DNA from: Saliphagus infecundisoli
GTDB lineage: Archaea > Halobacteriota > Halobacteria > Halobacteriales > Natrialbaceae
Reading direction: 5' to 3'
Assembly (NCBI RefSeq): GCF_020177375.1
Contig: NZ_JAIWHV010000014.1
Location: 1 to 64,000, forward strand
DNA: 64,000 nucleotides
Below, piece after piece: positions 24,807 through 33,576 of the stretch; position 1 is the first letter of the stretch; every line of letters begins with the position of its first letter. A program made the translations under genes and the position numbers. The notes beneath the pieces were generated by a model that was not told where the DNA came from, did not search any database, and saw nothing but the letters and a program-made list of their open reading frames with translations.

Positions 24807-25862
24807 ATGAACGACCTGACGCTCTCGGAGCAGCTACGTCACTTCGGACTATCGGAAAAAGAGGTGGACACGTATCTCGCGATTCTCGAACAGGGCGAGG
24901 CGACGGCGAGCGAAATCGCCGACGTCACCGGGGTTTCGAAGCGATATGTCTACAGCATCAGCGAAGCACTCGAAGACCGGGGATTCGTCGATGTAGATGA
25001 CCACGTGGTGCCGACGAAGATTTGGGCTCGGCCCCCCGAGGAGGTCATGGCGACGCTCACTGATGAACTCGCTGTGATGGAGCCTGCGCTCTCCGAGCGA
25101 TACTCCCGGACCGAACGCGACGTTCAACAGTTCGACGTAGTCAAATCGCGGGTTACGGTCGTCAAGCGAATCGCTGAGTTTATTTCGGCAGCCGACAGCG
25201 AGCTTACCCTGTCGGTTCCCTCCGAGCATCTCACAGAGGTTCGAGACGAACTCCAAGAGGCAGTTGAGCGTGGCGTCCTCGCACTCGTACTGGTCAACGA
25301 CACGCCTCCGAGTGGGTTCGACATCGAGGAGGTAGATGGCGTCGCAACGGTCGTCCGGACATGGGAGCATGCGACACCACTAATTCTGACGGTCGACCAG
25401 CAGTACGGGGTGGTGGCACCCGTCGAGATGGTGGCACGGTCGAATACCGACCAGCGGGCCATTGCCTTCGCTCAGCAACAGATAGTCCCCGTGCTGGTCG
25501 GATCGTTTATGGGCAACTACTGGTCGATGGCCGATGAGGTCTACATCGCTGAACCCCGGTCGCTCCCGGCGGAGTACCGGAGCTTTCGACATGCGGTACT
25601 CGATGCGACCCTCCACCTTCGAGACAACCGGCCAATCACTGTCGAGGCCACTGTCACCCCGTCATCGGGCGATCCCGACCACAAGACGCTCACTGGAACG
25701 GTAGTAGATACTTATCAGGGGCTGATTGAACCCATGACGAACGATTTTCCGGTCCAGAACACCCTCGTCGTGGAACTGGAAGGAGGACGAGTGACTGTGG
25801 GCGGCCCGGGGTCGTTCCTTGAAGAGTATGAGGCTTCCAAGATCACTCTTACTCCTCAATAA
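24807..25862 (+). CDS. trmB: TrmB-family sugar-sensing transcription regulator
   Basis: Residues 1-75 form the TrmB winged helix (LRHFGLSEKEVDTYLAILEQGEATASEIADVTGVSKRYVYSISEALEDRGFV). Residues about 110-230 are the phospholipase-D-like sensor part, and the C-terminal 100 residues (NRPITVEATVTPSSGDPDHKTLTGTVVDTYQGL...ELEGGRVTVGGPGSFLEEYEASKITL) form the sugar-binding domain. TrmB binds DNA when sugar is scarce and lets go when maltose or glucose binds. Its place between glucoamylase and amylase genes makes it the likely regulator of the island. Confidence 0.92.
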   Translation: MNDLTLSEQLRHFGLSEKEVDTYLAILEQGEATASEIADVTGVSKRYVYSISEALEDRGFVDVDDHVVPTKIWARPPEEVMATLTDELAVMEPALSERYSRTERDVQQFDVVKSRVTVVKRIAEFISAADSELTLSVPSEHLTEVRDELQEAVERGVLALVLVNDTPPSGFDIEEVDGVATVVRTWEHATPLILTVDQQYGVVAPVEMVARSNTDQRAIAFAQQQIVPVLVGSFMGNYWSMADEVYIAEPRSLPAEYRSFRHAVLDATLHLRDNRPITVEATVTPSSGDPDHKTLTGTVVDTYQGLIEPMTNDFPVQNTLVVELEGGRVTVGGPGSFLEEYEASKITLTPQ

Positions 25863-26027
25863 CTGCCGACAATCGACGCTTCTCAGCCACCGAATGGATG
25901 GCGCAAGGTCATTACTGCAACACATAAATTTAAGAGAATGTGCCTAATCGAACCAATATTTGCGCATACACGTTAGCTTGCTTGGGGGAATACCCTCAGG
26001 TCCTCTAAAGAGGCCATTGGTCTTTAG

Positions 26028-26261
26028 CTAAGCTTCAACAGTCGATTGAAGGATGGTAGCAAGCTGTTCCTGGAGAAGTGGTCGTTGTTGGTGGATTTTC
26101 CGACCGCCTTCGATCAGTCGCTGTAACAGTGATGAGGATGAGTAGGCGAGATATTCCCTCAGTTTATCGAGGATGAGCTGGGCGTGCGACCGTAGTGAAC
26201 CAGACCACTCCATCAGCTGCTCCTCGGTTAGATATTTCAAGATTAACGTCATGAGCCGCAA
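26028..26261 (-). pseudogene. IS4-family (ISH8-like) transposase, C-terminal remnant
   Basis: The 77-codon frame contains WSGSLRSHAQLILDKLREYLAYSSSSLLQRLIEGGRKIHQQRPLLQEQL. This aligns with the C-terminus of the IS4 transposase at 131-1318 (WATTFRSYAQLILMELANLYGYPPPNIPELLYQEAKQPSPARMTLLEEV). The catalytic part is missing. It marks an old insertion inside the sugar island. Confidence 0.65.
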
Positions 26262-26495
26262 CCCAGGCGAAAGCTGAGAGTGGTCTTCATTTCAGGTGAG
26301 TTCTTCGTCGAGAACATCAATGACGCCGCTCTCCGCACAGACGGCACGAATGAAGGGCCTGGCGCCAGGATTTTCTCAAACGAACACACTGTACCGTGAA
26401 TTTGTCTGACCTCTCAAGAATTGATCCTACTCCTCAGCAGAAATAACGTTGTCAACCTAGAAGAGGTACTGAAAGTCGGCTATAACTGAAACACC
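26262..26495. other. Intergenic, likely decayed IS sequence
   Basis: No intact gene was found. The stretch directly upstream of the transposase remnant may be its decayed 5' part, but no motif is recognisable. Confidence 0.3.
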
Positions 26496-26517
26496 ATACG
26501 CGATTACCGACTCGAGT
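26496..26517. promoter_or_regulatory. Candidate TrmB operator, amylase promoter
   Basis: The 22 bases begin TACGCGATTACCGACTCGAG and end TA. It lies 48 bases before the amylase ATG, close to where BRE/TATA would be, and is an inverted near-copy of the site at 24752-24774. Confidence 0.5.
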
Positions 26518-26564
26518 AAAAAGTGGGATGTTTTATTACACCATATACTGAACGTCGATCCGTC

Positions 26565-28871
26565 ATGCTCGATAACGACAGTCACGATATCGGTCGCCGA
26601 ACCGTCCTCCGGGGAGTCGGAGCGCTCGGCGGGCTCTCGCTCGCCGGCGTTTCGATCGGCTCGCGAAACGCCAGGGCCCTCTCGGAGCCGCCCGCCGGCG
26701 AGGGCGTCCTCCTTCAAGTCTTTCACCGCAAGTGGACGACGATCGAGGAGCGGATCCCCGAGATTGCGGGGAGTGGGTTCGACGCGATCTGGATACAGCA
26801 GCCTGCGGCGTCGAAACTCGGCTGGGAGGACCTCTCCTACGACGGCAAGATCGGTTTCTACGACGAAGTCGGTCCCTACGGCCACCGCGATCCGCACCCG
26901 CCGATCGGCTACCAGCCGGTCGATCTCCGGAATTTTGACTCTGCGCTCGGGACAGAGGCCGAACTCGAGCGCCTGATCGGGACCGCCCACGACCACGGGA
27001 TCGAGGTGATCGTGGATGTCGTCCTCAACCACATGGCTGCCCCCGACGGTCCCGATGGAACAGTCGAGTGGCCTCAGTTCGATACCGATGAACACTTCCA
27101 CGACAACGGGACGCTCGGCGACGACTGCGAGTTGGAGGGCGAGGCCGCCGACTACGAGTGCGATCTCCTCGGATTGCCCTCGCTCGACGTCTCCCACCCC
27201 GATGTGCAGGCGGCCCACGAAGCGTATATCGAGCGGATCGCCGGACTGGGCGCCGACGGCCTCCGGTACGATGCCGCGGCCCACGTCTGGCCGTGGTACT
27301 TCGCCGAGCACGTCAACCCGCTGGCCGACGACCTCGGCCTCTGGCGCGTCGCGGAGGTCTGGGAGGAAAGCGACGTCGAGGGGCTCGTGGAGTGGGCCGA
27401 CACGGGAATGACCGTCTTCGACTTCCCCCTCTACTCGGCCATCGCCGATGCCTTCGACGGCGGCAGTCTCGCGGATCTCTCCCGGAGCGTCGCGCCGGGG
27501 GTCGCCCACCGTGACCCCGACGCGGCGGTCACGTTTGTCCAGAACCACGATGCCATCGGTCCCGGCGTCGAGCCAACCGACGATGCCGCGACCGTTCCGG
27601 AGGGGCGGGCGGTCGAACTCGCCGAGGCGTTCGTCCTCGCGTACGCGGGCCGGCCCAAGATCTATCGCTCGGGCCCCGAGGAGTACCACGAACTCGCCGA
27701 CGACGACCTGGCGACGCTCGTGGGGATCGCCGACGAACACGCGGAGGGCTATGTCGTAGACCGCGCCGTCAGCGAGGACTACTACGTCTTCGAGCGCGAC
27801 GGAAGCCTGCTAGCGGGGATCAACACGGGCGAGGAACCCGCATCAGTGACGGTTGATACCGCCTGGAGGGGAACCGATCTTTCGGACGCGACCGGTACCG
27901 GGGACCTCGTCGCGGTCGGCGCCGACGGCGAGGCGACCATCGAGATTCCCGCCAGGGGGTACGTGATGTACGTCGCCGACTGCCCGCCGACCGAGCCTAC
28001 CGTCTCGTTTCGCTCCCTCGAGTACGCTGCCGAGGGCGGTGAGACCGCCACCATCGATGCCGTGGTTCGCGCCGGCCGCGAGGACCTCTACGACGATCTG
28101 ACTGTTTCGCTTTCAGGCGAGACCGTGGCGAGCGAGCGGGTCTGTCTCGGCGCGAGAGAATCGATGACGGTCACGTTCGAGGTTGATACCGATCGCGACG
28201 AGGGCGAGTACGAACTTATCGGTTCGACCCCGGACGACGCGGACGTTTCGACCCTCATTGTCCGCGAGGACGAGGTGATCACGCTCCGGATCGAGGCGCC
28301 GACGGCCCCCGACGAGTCGGTGTACTTCACGGGGAGCAGCGAGGAACTCACCGACTGGGGCGAGGGAATCGAGGGCAACCACATCGAAGGCGAGATTTGG
28401 GAAGTCACGCTCGAGGACTCGGACACTTTCGCCTGGAAGACCCGACGCGGTCCCGAGGGAGAGGGCGGCGACGTCTGGGAGGGCGGCGAGAATCACTCGG
28501 CCGCCGACCGCTCGCCCGACCACCAGGGGTGGGAAGACGGGTTCGACGGTGGCGATGGCGGAGGCAGCGAGGACGAGGGGGAAGACGAGGACGGAGACGG
28601 AGAGATCACACTCCGAACGACCGTCGAGATAAAGGATGGCGAGTCGGTGTATTTCACCGGAAGTCCTGAGTCACTCACGGAGTGGGGCGGCGGAGTCGAG
28701 GCGACCCGAACCGAGGACGAGGTCTGGGCGGTCACGATCGACGATCCCGGTACCTTCGAGTGGAAGACCCGACGCGGACCCGAAGGCGAGGACGGCGACG
28801 TCTGGGAGGCCGGCGAGAACCACGACGAGGACGACCGCCACCCGGATCACCAGGGGTGGGAAGACGAGTAG
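26565..28871 (+). CDS. Secreted GH13 alpha-amylase with two C-terminal starch-binding-like domains
   Basis: The start at 26565 gives a Tat signal (RRTVLRGVGALGGLSLAGVSIG). The catalytic barrel shows the GH13 regions I VIVDVVLNH, II ADGLRYDAAAHV (nucleophile Asp), III LWRVAEVWEE (acid/base Glu) and IV FVQNHD. After an Ig-like stretch (about residues 480-575) come two copies of an about 90-residue CBM20-like domain (VYFTGS.E.LT.WG, FAWKTRRGPEGE or FEWKTRRGPEGE, DHQGWED). They are joined by a linker of about 30 Gly, Asp and Glu residues. It would bind and hydrolyse starch outside the cell. Confidence 0.92.
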   Translation: MLDNDSHDIGRRTVLRGVGALGGLSLAGVSIGSRNARALSEPPAGEGVLLQVFHRKWTTIEERIPEIAGSGFDAIWIQQPAASKLGWEDLSYDGKIGFYDEVGPYGHRDPHPPIGYQPVDLRNFDSALGTEAELERLIGTAHDHGIEVIVDVVLNHMAAPDGPDGTVEWPQFDTDEHFHDNGTLGDDCELEGEAADYECDLLGLPSLDVSHPDVQAAHEAYIERIAGLGADGLRYDAAAHVWPWYFAEHVNPLADDLGLWRVAEVWEESDVEGLVEWADTGMTVFDFPLYSAIADAFDGGSLADLSRSVAPGVAHRDPDAAVTFVQNHDAIGPGVEPTDDAATVPEGRAVELAEAFVLAYAGRPKIYRSGPEEYHELADDDLATLVGIADEHAEGYVVDRAVSEDYYVFERDGSLLAGINTGEEPASVTVDTAWRGTDLSDATGTGDLVAVGADGEATIEIPARGYVMYVADCPPTEPTVSFRSLEYAAEGGETATIDAVVRAGREDLYDDLTVSLSGETVASERVCLGARESMTVTFEVDTDRDEGEYELIGSTPDDADVSTLIVREDEVITLRIEAPTAPDESVYFTGSSEELTDWGEGIEGNHIEGEIWEVTLEDSDTFAWKTRRGPEGEGGDVWEGGENHSAADRSPDHQGWEDGFDGGDGGGSEDEGEDEDGDGEITLRTTVEIKDGESVYFTGSPESLTEWGGGVEATRTEDEVWAVTIDDPGTFEWKTRRGPEGEDGDVWEAGENHDEDDRHPDHQGWEDE

Positions 28872-29248
28872 GGAAGGTACATATCGTTCCCGGAGCCGGG
28901 CCGTACCAGGCAAATGCAAGGCCGATCCCACGGGTCGGGCCCCGATACTGCGGACTGTGGTTTGGCTAGACGCTTTCACTGTCGAACGAGATCGGATAGT
29001 GCGACTTCCATGGACCAAATCGGATTCTTCGACTTTACCCGCTTGTAACCGACGGTGTCGACTGGTTCATCCGCCCTTCGACAAAGCAGCGTATTCAGGT
29101 CTTAGCCCAATTACTCTGCCTCGTCTGTCCCATCTATAAGTTTGAAGAATCTATACAAAACATTTTTTTCCCAGTCTCGTGACGAACTGGTTGTAATGTA
29201 CGCGAACACGTATGACAAAGCGGGCCGAACGGGCACGGAGGGGGCATA
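28872..29248. other. Intergenic region upstream of the second amylase gene
   Basis: No gene was found. AT-rich TATAAGTTTG and CTATACAAAAC near 29135-29160 are candidate TATA elements. TACGCGAACACGTA at 29199-29212 recalls half of the operator-like sites upstream. GGAGGGGG precedes the 29249 ATG as a Shine-Dalgarno. Confidence 0.4.
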
Positions 29249-31015
29249 ATGTCAGTCTGCCGTGAAGCTATTCACCATCGACCCAAGAGCAACCTCGCAT
29301 ACGCGGAGGATGAGGAGACCGTCCGCCTCCGTCTCCGAGCGAAGAAAGGAGATCTCGATGGCTGTCAAGTGCTCCACGCCGACAAGTTCGACTGGGCGAA
29401 CCGGAATCTGACCGGCCTCGAAAAGGTTCGGAGCGATTCGCGTTTCGACTACTGGGAGACGTCGGTCAAACCCGACCATCGCCGACTGTGCTACGCGTTT
29501 CTCGTTCAAGCCGACGGCGAGGAGCTGTGGTTCACCGAGTGGGGCTTCGAGTCGAAGGCCGACAACGACCTGCCGACTGCCGGGACCGACCAGCCGCTAC
29601 ACTACTTCGAGTATCCATTCATCAATCCCGTGGACGTCATCGACCCGCCTGAGTGGGTCGCCGACGCGGTGTTCTACCAGATTTTTCCTGAGCGATTTGC
29701 TAACGGGAACCCCGACATTAACCCCGACGGGGTCGAAGACTGGGGCGGAGACCCCGAACAGGATAACTTCTTCGGGGGCGATTTACAGGGGATCATCGAG
29801 AATCTGGACTATCTCGACGATCTCGGCATCACCGCGCTATATCTCACGCCCATTTTCGAATCAACGTCGAATCACAAGTACAACACGACTGACTACGAAC
29901 GCATCGACCCCCATTTCGGCGACACTGAGACTTTGAAGCGACTTGTGGACGCCGCCCACGATCGGGACATGCGCGTTATGCTTGATGCAGTCTTCAACCA
30001 CTGTGGACGACAGTTTGAGCCGTTTCAAGACGTACTCGAAAACGGTCGTGATTCCGAGTACGTCGATTGGTTCCATATCCACGAGTTTCCCATCGAATTC
30101 GAGCCCCGACCGAGCTACGACACCTTCGGCTTCGAGAGCTACATGCCCAAGCTCAACACCGAGAACTCCGAGGTCAAGTCCTATCTCATCGACGTGGCGA
30201 CGGACTGGATTGAGGAGACGGGCATCGATGGGTGGCGTCTTGACGTGGCGAACGAAGTGGACCACGAGTTCTGGCGCGAGTTCCGGCGGGCGGTCAAGGA
30301 AGTCAAGCCTGACGCTTACATTTTGGGCGAAATTTGGCGCGATTCGCGGCCGTGGCTCCGGGGCGACCAATTCGATGCCGTGATGAACTATCCGTTCACG
30401 TACGCGGCCGACGACTTCCTCGGCGAGCAGTCTATAGACGCCGCGACGTTCACTAACAAAATCAATCGCTTCCTCATGCGCTACCCGGAACAGGTCAACG
30501 AAGTCCTGTTCAATCTGCTCGGAAGCCACGATACCGCTCGTCTCAAACACCGATATGACGGAGACGAGCGAAAAGTCAGAGTAGCGCTACTCATGTTGCT
30601 GACCTTCCGAGGAACGCCCTGCCTCTACTACGGTGACGAGATCGGCATGACCGGCGGCGAAGACCCCGACTGTCGACGGACGATGGTGTGGGACGAAGCC
30701 GATCAAAATCGGGACCTCCACCGGTATGTGTCCGACCTCATCAATATGCGAGCGCGCCACCGACCGCTCCGGCGGGGAACCCTCTCCTTCGATAGAGATC
30801 AATGTTACGGCGACCAAGTCGTCTACTCGTGCTCGGAGCGTGACGCCGCGGAAAGAATCACCGTGGGCGTCAACCGCGGCGAGTCACCGGCCAAGATTCG
30901 GGTTCCGTCGGAAGCCACTCCCGAGACCCTCGTGGCCACTACGGAATCAGAGATTCCGCGAGACGGCGACTCAGTCTTCGAACTACCGTCGATGTCGGGC
31001 GCGGTTTGGAAGTAG
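29249..31015 (+). CDS. GH13 neopullulanase/cyclomaltodextrinase-type amylase
   Basis: The 588-residue protein has an N-terminal beta domain (1-120, CBM34-like) followed by the catalytic barrel. The subfamily marker MPKLNTEN is present. Conserved regions are I VMLDAVFNHCG, II GWRLDVANEVD, III YILGEIWRDS and IV LLGSHDTAR, so the Asp/Glu/Asp triad is complete. There is no signal peptide, so it would cleave imported maltodextrins, cyclodextrins or pullulan fragments in the cytoplasm. It is the last gene of the starch island. Confidence 0.92.
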   Translation: MSVCREAIHHRPKSNLAYAEDEETVRLRLRAKKGDLDGCQVLHADKFDWANRNLTGLEKVRSDSRFDYWETSVKPDHRRLCYAFLVQADGEELWFTEWGFESKADNDLPTAGTDQPLHYFEYPFINPVDVIDPPEWVADAVFYQIFPERFANGNPDINPDGVEDWGGDPEQDNFFGGDLQGIIENLDYLDDLGITALYLTPIFESTSNHKYNTTDYERIDPHFGDTETLKRLVDAAHDRDMRVMLDAVFNHCGRQFEPFQDVLENGRDSEYVDWFHIHEFPIEFEPRPSYDTFGFESYMPKLNTENSEVKSYLIDVATDWIEETGIDGWRLDVANEVDHEFWREFRRAVKEVKPDAYILGEIWRDSRPWLRGDQFDAVMNYPFTYAADDFLGEQSIDAATFTNKINRFLMRYPEQVNEVLFNLLGSHDTARLKHRYDGDERKVRVALLMLLTFRGTPCLYYGDEIGMTGGEDPDCRRTMVWDEADQNRDLHRYVSDLINMRARHRPLRRGTLSFDRDQCYGDQVVYSCSERDAAERITVGVNRGESPAKIRVPSEATPETLVATTESEIPRDGDSVFELPSMSGAVWK

Positions 31016-31036
31016 GGCCGATCGGCACTCTTCGAA

Positions 31037-31423
31037 TCAAGTCCCGCATTCGAGGGATTCGAGCCCGCCAAGATTTGCGCGCAGGACGGCGCCGTTCCGG
31101 ATGACGTATCGACAGGCGTGTACTGGATACCGACACTTCGTGAACCCGGCACTCTGGACGTCGAGTTCGTCACCCTCCTCGATGTATTCGGCGAGCTTCC
31201 AGAGGAACTCCCGCGTCACCTCGCTGGCGTCGAGATCCATCGTGCCGTCGTCTGCCTGGACGTAGACTCGAAACGCTTCGTAGCCCCACACGGAGAACTC
31301 GCCGTCGTCGGTGAGCCGCCATTTGAGGCCGCCGAAGCAGTGTGCTTCACAGAGCTGTTCGACTGCATCTGGGTCAGTGACCATCGCACCGCTCGAAGCG
31401 GTCACTGCTCGGAGTGTTGCCAT
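31037..31423 (-). CDS. Hypothetical protein, 128 aa, leader-bearing
   Basis: From ATG 31423 the protein reads MATLRAVTASSGAMVTDPDAVEQLCEAHCFGGLKWRLTDDGEFSVWGYEAFRVYVQADDG. It contains a beta-rich domain with a helix (SEVTREFLWKLAEYIEEGDEL) and ends with CRYPVHACRYVIRNG. Four Cys might bind metal, but spacing is not that of a classical zinc ribbon. It has a stem-loop leader like the accessory genes on the far side of the sugar island. Confidence 0.6.
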   Translation of the reverse strand: MATLRAVTASSGAMVTDPDAVEQLCEAHCFGGLKWRLTDDGEFSVWGYEAFRVYVQADDGTMDLDASEVTREFLWKLAEYIEEGDELDVQSAGFTKCRYPVHACRYVIRNGAVLRANLGGLESLECGT

Positions 31424-31475
31424 TTTTGTTCGCCTCCACTCCCTCGCAGGGAGGGAATTAACGCCACCAGATGTC
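31424..31475 (-). promoter_or_regulatory. Stem-loop 5' leader, copy 6
   Basis: Stem CTCCCT/AGGGAG with loop CGC at 31439-31453, followed on the minus strand by TGGAGG. TGGTGGCGTTAATT precedes the stem. Confidence 0.55.
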
Positions 31476-31592
31476 CGGTGCGGCCACTGTCCAGTTGGGG
31501 GCTGTAGAAGAGCGGCAGGATCGAGCGAGAAGGCAACGCACGAACAGAGACGTACGCTGAGGCGCGTTAGTACCGTCCGAGGGATAAATCGA

Positions 31593-31682
31593 GGGGAAAG
31601 CCCGGCAGCCACAACAAGCGAACGCAGCGACCGATAGGGAGTGCTGTGAATGATGTGAGCAGCCCGGGCCCTGTAAATGAGC
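31593..31682. repeat. Dispersed RNA-like element, copy 1
   Basis: Blocks GGGAAAGCCCGGCAGC, GCGAACGCAGCGACCGA, AGGGAG and GAGCAGCCCGGGCCCTG occur in this order. Copy 2 is at 42127-42202 and a shorter copy 3 at 38080-38120. Spacers between the blocks differ, as in a structured RNA or an old repeat. Confidence 0.45.
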
Positions 31683-31799
31683 GACAATGAACCGGGAGGG
31701 CGCCTTCATAGAAGGCGAAGCCATTCATGTGATCCAAAGGTCAATTGGAATCGGGGAAGAGTTGGAGGGACTTCTTCCTTGCCGACATACTTGATCGAC

Positions 31800-32069
31800 T
31801 TAGGGATTGATGTCGAGTGTGTACAGCTGTCGGCGGGCATCCATAACTGAAAACCTAGACGAGATGGTATTCTTCTCATCGAGACGATTCAGAGCATATC
31901 TGACCGTTCGATCGGGCAAGAGCGTCTCTTCTGCAATCGTTTGTTGAGTCATCGCCTCATTTTGCTCGAGAACTTTCGCGACTAGTTTCGCACTCGGAGG
32001 TAACTCTTTGATATCATCCCACGTCCCACGAGGATGAGTGTCTTGGCGTACTGACTCTGAATCAGTCAT
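31800..32069 (-). CDS. Small winged-helix (MarR-like) DNA-binding protein, 89 aa
   Basis: It contains LPPSAKLVAKVLEQNEAMTQQTIAEETLLPDRTVRYALNRLDEKNTISSRFSVMDARRQLYTL, a complete winged helix with an Arg-containing recognition helix. Such small proteins are common in haloarchaea as regulators. There is no adjacent target other than the divergent region downstream. Confidence 0.75.
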   Translation of the reverse strand: MTDSESVRQDTHPRGTWDDIKELPPSAKLVAKVLEQNEAMTQQTIAEETLLPDRTVRYALNRLDEKNTISSRFSVMDARRQLYTLDINP

Positions 32070-32220
32070 CGCACTATAGGTTTTGACATACAGGATAATA
32101 ATATTTCCCTTTTTGCAAATGACGTATAGTAATAGCGTTATTCGCGGATCAAGTCGATAATGTCCTGAGAACGACGGCTAAACGAAGAGAGAGCGAGAGA
32201 GGGGCCCTTGCCGATTATTG

Positions 32221-32526
32221 TTAGAACGAGATATCACGTTCGTCTTCCGATCGTTCAGACGTGTCTATAGTTTGCTGGCCTCGATCATCGTAGAATTTCC
32301 GTCCGATATACTCTTCGTTGAGATTACCGATGATGGTCGTGTACAGCTCATCTGACGAGTCGTACGTTTCGTCAGTGAGAGGGCGGAGAATAGTGGAAAC
32401 CGTTTCAGAATCGCCTTGGTCTGGGGCTTCAACTTCAACCTCTCCGAGTTGCTCAATAACAGTTGCTCTGTCGGCCGGATACGTGAGTTGCTCGTCGAAA
32501 TGCTCTGGAAGGTCTTCTATCTGCAT
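32221..32526 (-). CDS. Haloarchaeal DUF5789-like protein, 101 aa
   Basis: The sequence has the look of a small haloarchaeal family I associate with DUF5789: FDEQLTYPADRATVIEQLGEVEVEAPDQGDSETVSTILRPLTDETYDSSDELYTTIIGNLNEEYIGRKFYDDRG. It is acidic and soluble. Function is unknown. Confidence 0.65.
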   Translation of the reverse strand: MQIEDLPEHFDEQLTYPADRATVIEQLGEVEVEAPDQGDSETVSTILRPLTDETYDSSDELYTTIIGNLNEEYIGRKFYDDRGQQTIDTSERSEDERDISF

Positions 32527-32736
32527 GATTATTCACAGTGGTTCGAGCTGCATAATCCTTCGTGTATGTTCTCTTGACCATGGATCCCCTGGAAGAGCAA
32601 ATTGACCGAAGGGGTGAAACCGATACGTTCCCCCATCGTCGCCTGGGCCTGTTTCCACTACCAGACATCACTATGACACTTGGTGAGATCCACTTGAGGA
32701 TAAACAGTTAACGCAGCTGGACCAGTACGGCCGGCT

Positions 32737-33267
32737 ATGAATCCTGGTGACTACGTGATCGATACCGATGATGAGTCCCCGGACCTCGCTGTTGTCGTTG
32801 AGAGACCTGAAGGGACGATCGCAGACCGACCAGTCACTACAGGGGATGGCGACACACGTACGGTTGCTGACGACAACCCTGAGTACGATTCTGAGATGCC
32901 AGCTGTGGTCGTCGCCTTCGTCACAGGACTCGACACAGGGTGGCCTGACTGGACCGACGCTGCTCCTGACGAACTCGAAGATGGGGTACGAGACCACGAC
33001 GTGAAACGATACACGTTCCCCGAGACACGACTCACAACAGTCCCCACTGAGGACGCTGACGCGCTCCGTGAGGCACAGACCACTGTCGATATGGCTGCCC
33101 TCCAAACCCATCTCGAGGATGCAGACTGGACGACAGAACGAGAGGGACTCCTGTTGACCGTCGAAAAATTTGACGAGCAGTACCACATCCATCCCACCGG
33201 AGACGTCGACGGCGATGGACAGGTCCGCCAACCGCTCACCAATATCGTCGAGGACTATACGACCTGA
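32737..33267 (+). CDS. Haloarchaeal hypothetical protein, 176 aa
   Basis: The protein begins MNPGDYVIDTDDESPDLAVVVERPEGTIADRPV and contains VVVAFVTGLDTGWPDWTDAAPDELEDGVRDHDVKRYTFPETRL. It is acidic, probably soluble and compact in composition. I do not recognise a family with a known role. A structured RNA-like element follows about 155 bases downstream. Confidence 0.6.
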   Translation: MNPGDYVIDTDDESPDLAVVVERPEGTIADRPVTTGDGDTRTVADDNPEYDSEMPAVVVAFVTGLDTGWPDWTDAAPDELEDGVRDHDVKRYTFPETRLTTVPTEDADALREAQTTVDMAALQTHLEDADWTTEREGLLLTVEKFDEQYHIHPTGDVDGDGQVRQPLTNIVEDYTT

Positions 33268-33423
33268 AGCTGCTCCCATCGTGTCTGGTCGCGTCCTCAA
33301 CACGATGATACCGACGCCCTCCACTCGATGCAGTTACGGAGATTCCAGAACGCGGCGACTCCGTGAGCGTCTCGATAGGGTTCTCGACCGCGATCTCGTG
33401 ACAAACACGTTCGGTCTGAGCAG

Positions 33424-33559
33424 TGGCGCGCGATGAAAGCGCTTCACCAGAAGCGCTGAACGTGCGAGGGACGACCGAGGACGCGCACTCGGGGAGTGCG
33501 CTCTGCAGGGAGTCGGCTGGGGAGGATACGAGCGAAGCGAGTAGGTGGCTGTATACACA
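33424..33559 (+). ncRNA. Structured RNA-like element with kink-turn-like motif, copy A
   Basis: It is about 75-80 percent alike to 36753-36885. Hairpin 1 has stem AGCGCTTC/GAAGCGCT (33438-33457). It is joined to a GC outer stem through GATGA (33432-33436) opposite GA (33458-33459), a kink-turn-like internal loop. Hairpin 2 is GCGCACT/AGTGCGC (33483-33501). Hairpin 3 has an outer TAC/GTA pair set (33527-33543). The kink-turn reads correctly only on the plus strand. There is no ORF. Confidence 0.5.
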
Positions 33560-33576
33560 GAACGAGCACGACTGGA

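Noticed and set aside
20864-26564. Classical TrmB motif TACT-N7-8-GAGTA in the sugar promoters
   Set aside because: I looked in each promoter gap and saw no copy with correct spacing; only the different site given in the findings was seen.
26457-27740. 427-codon minus-strand frame opposite the secreted amylase
   Set aside because: It is a shadow of the GC-rich amylase gene; the plus-strand protein has all GH13 motifs and the antisense protein matches nothing.
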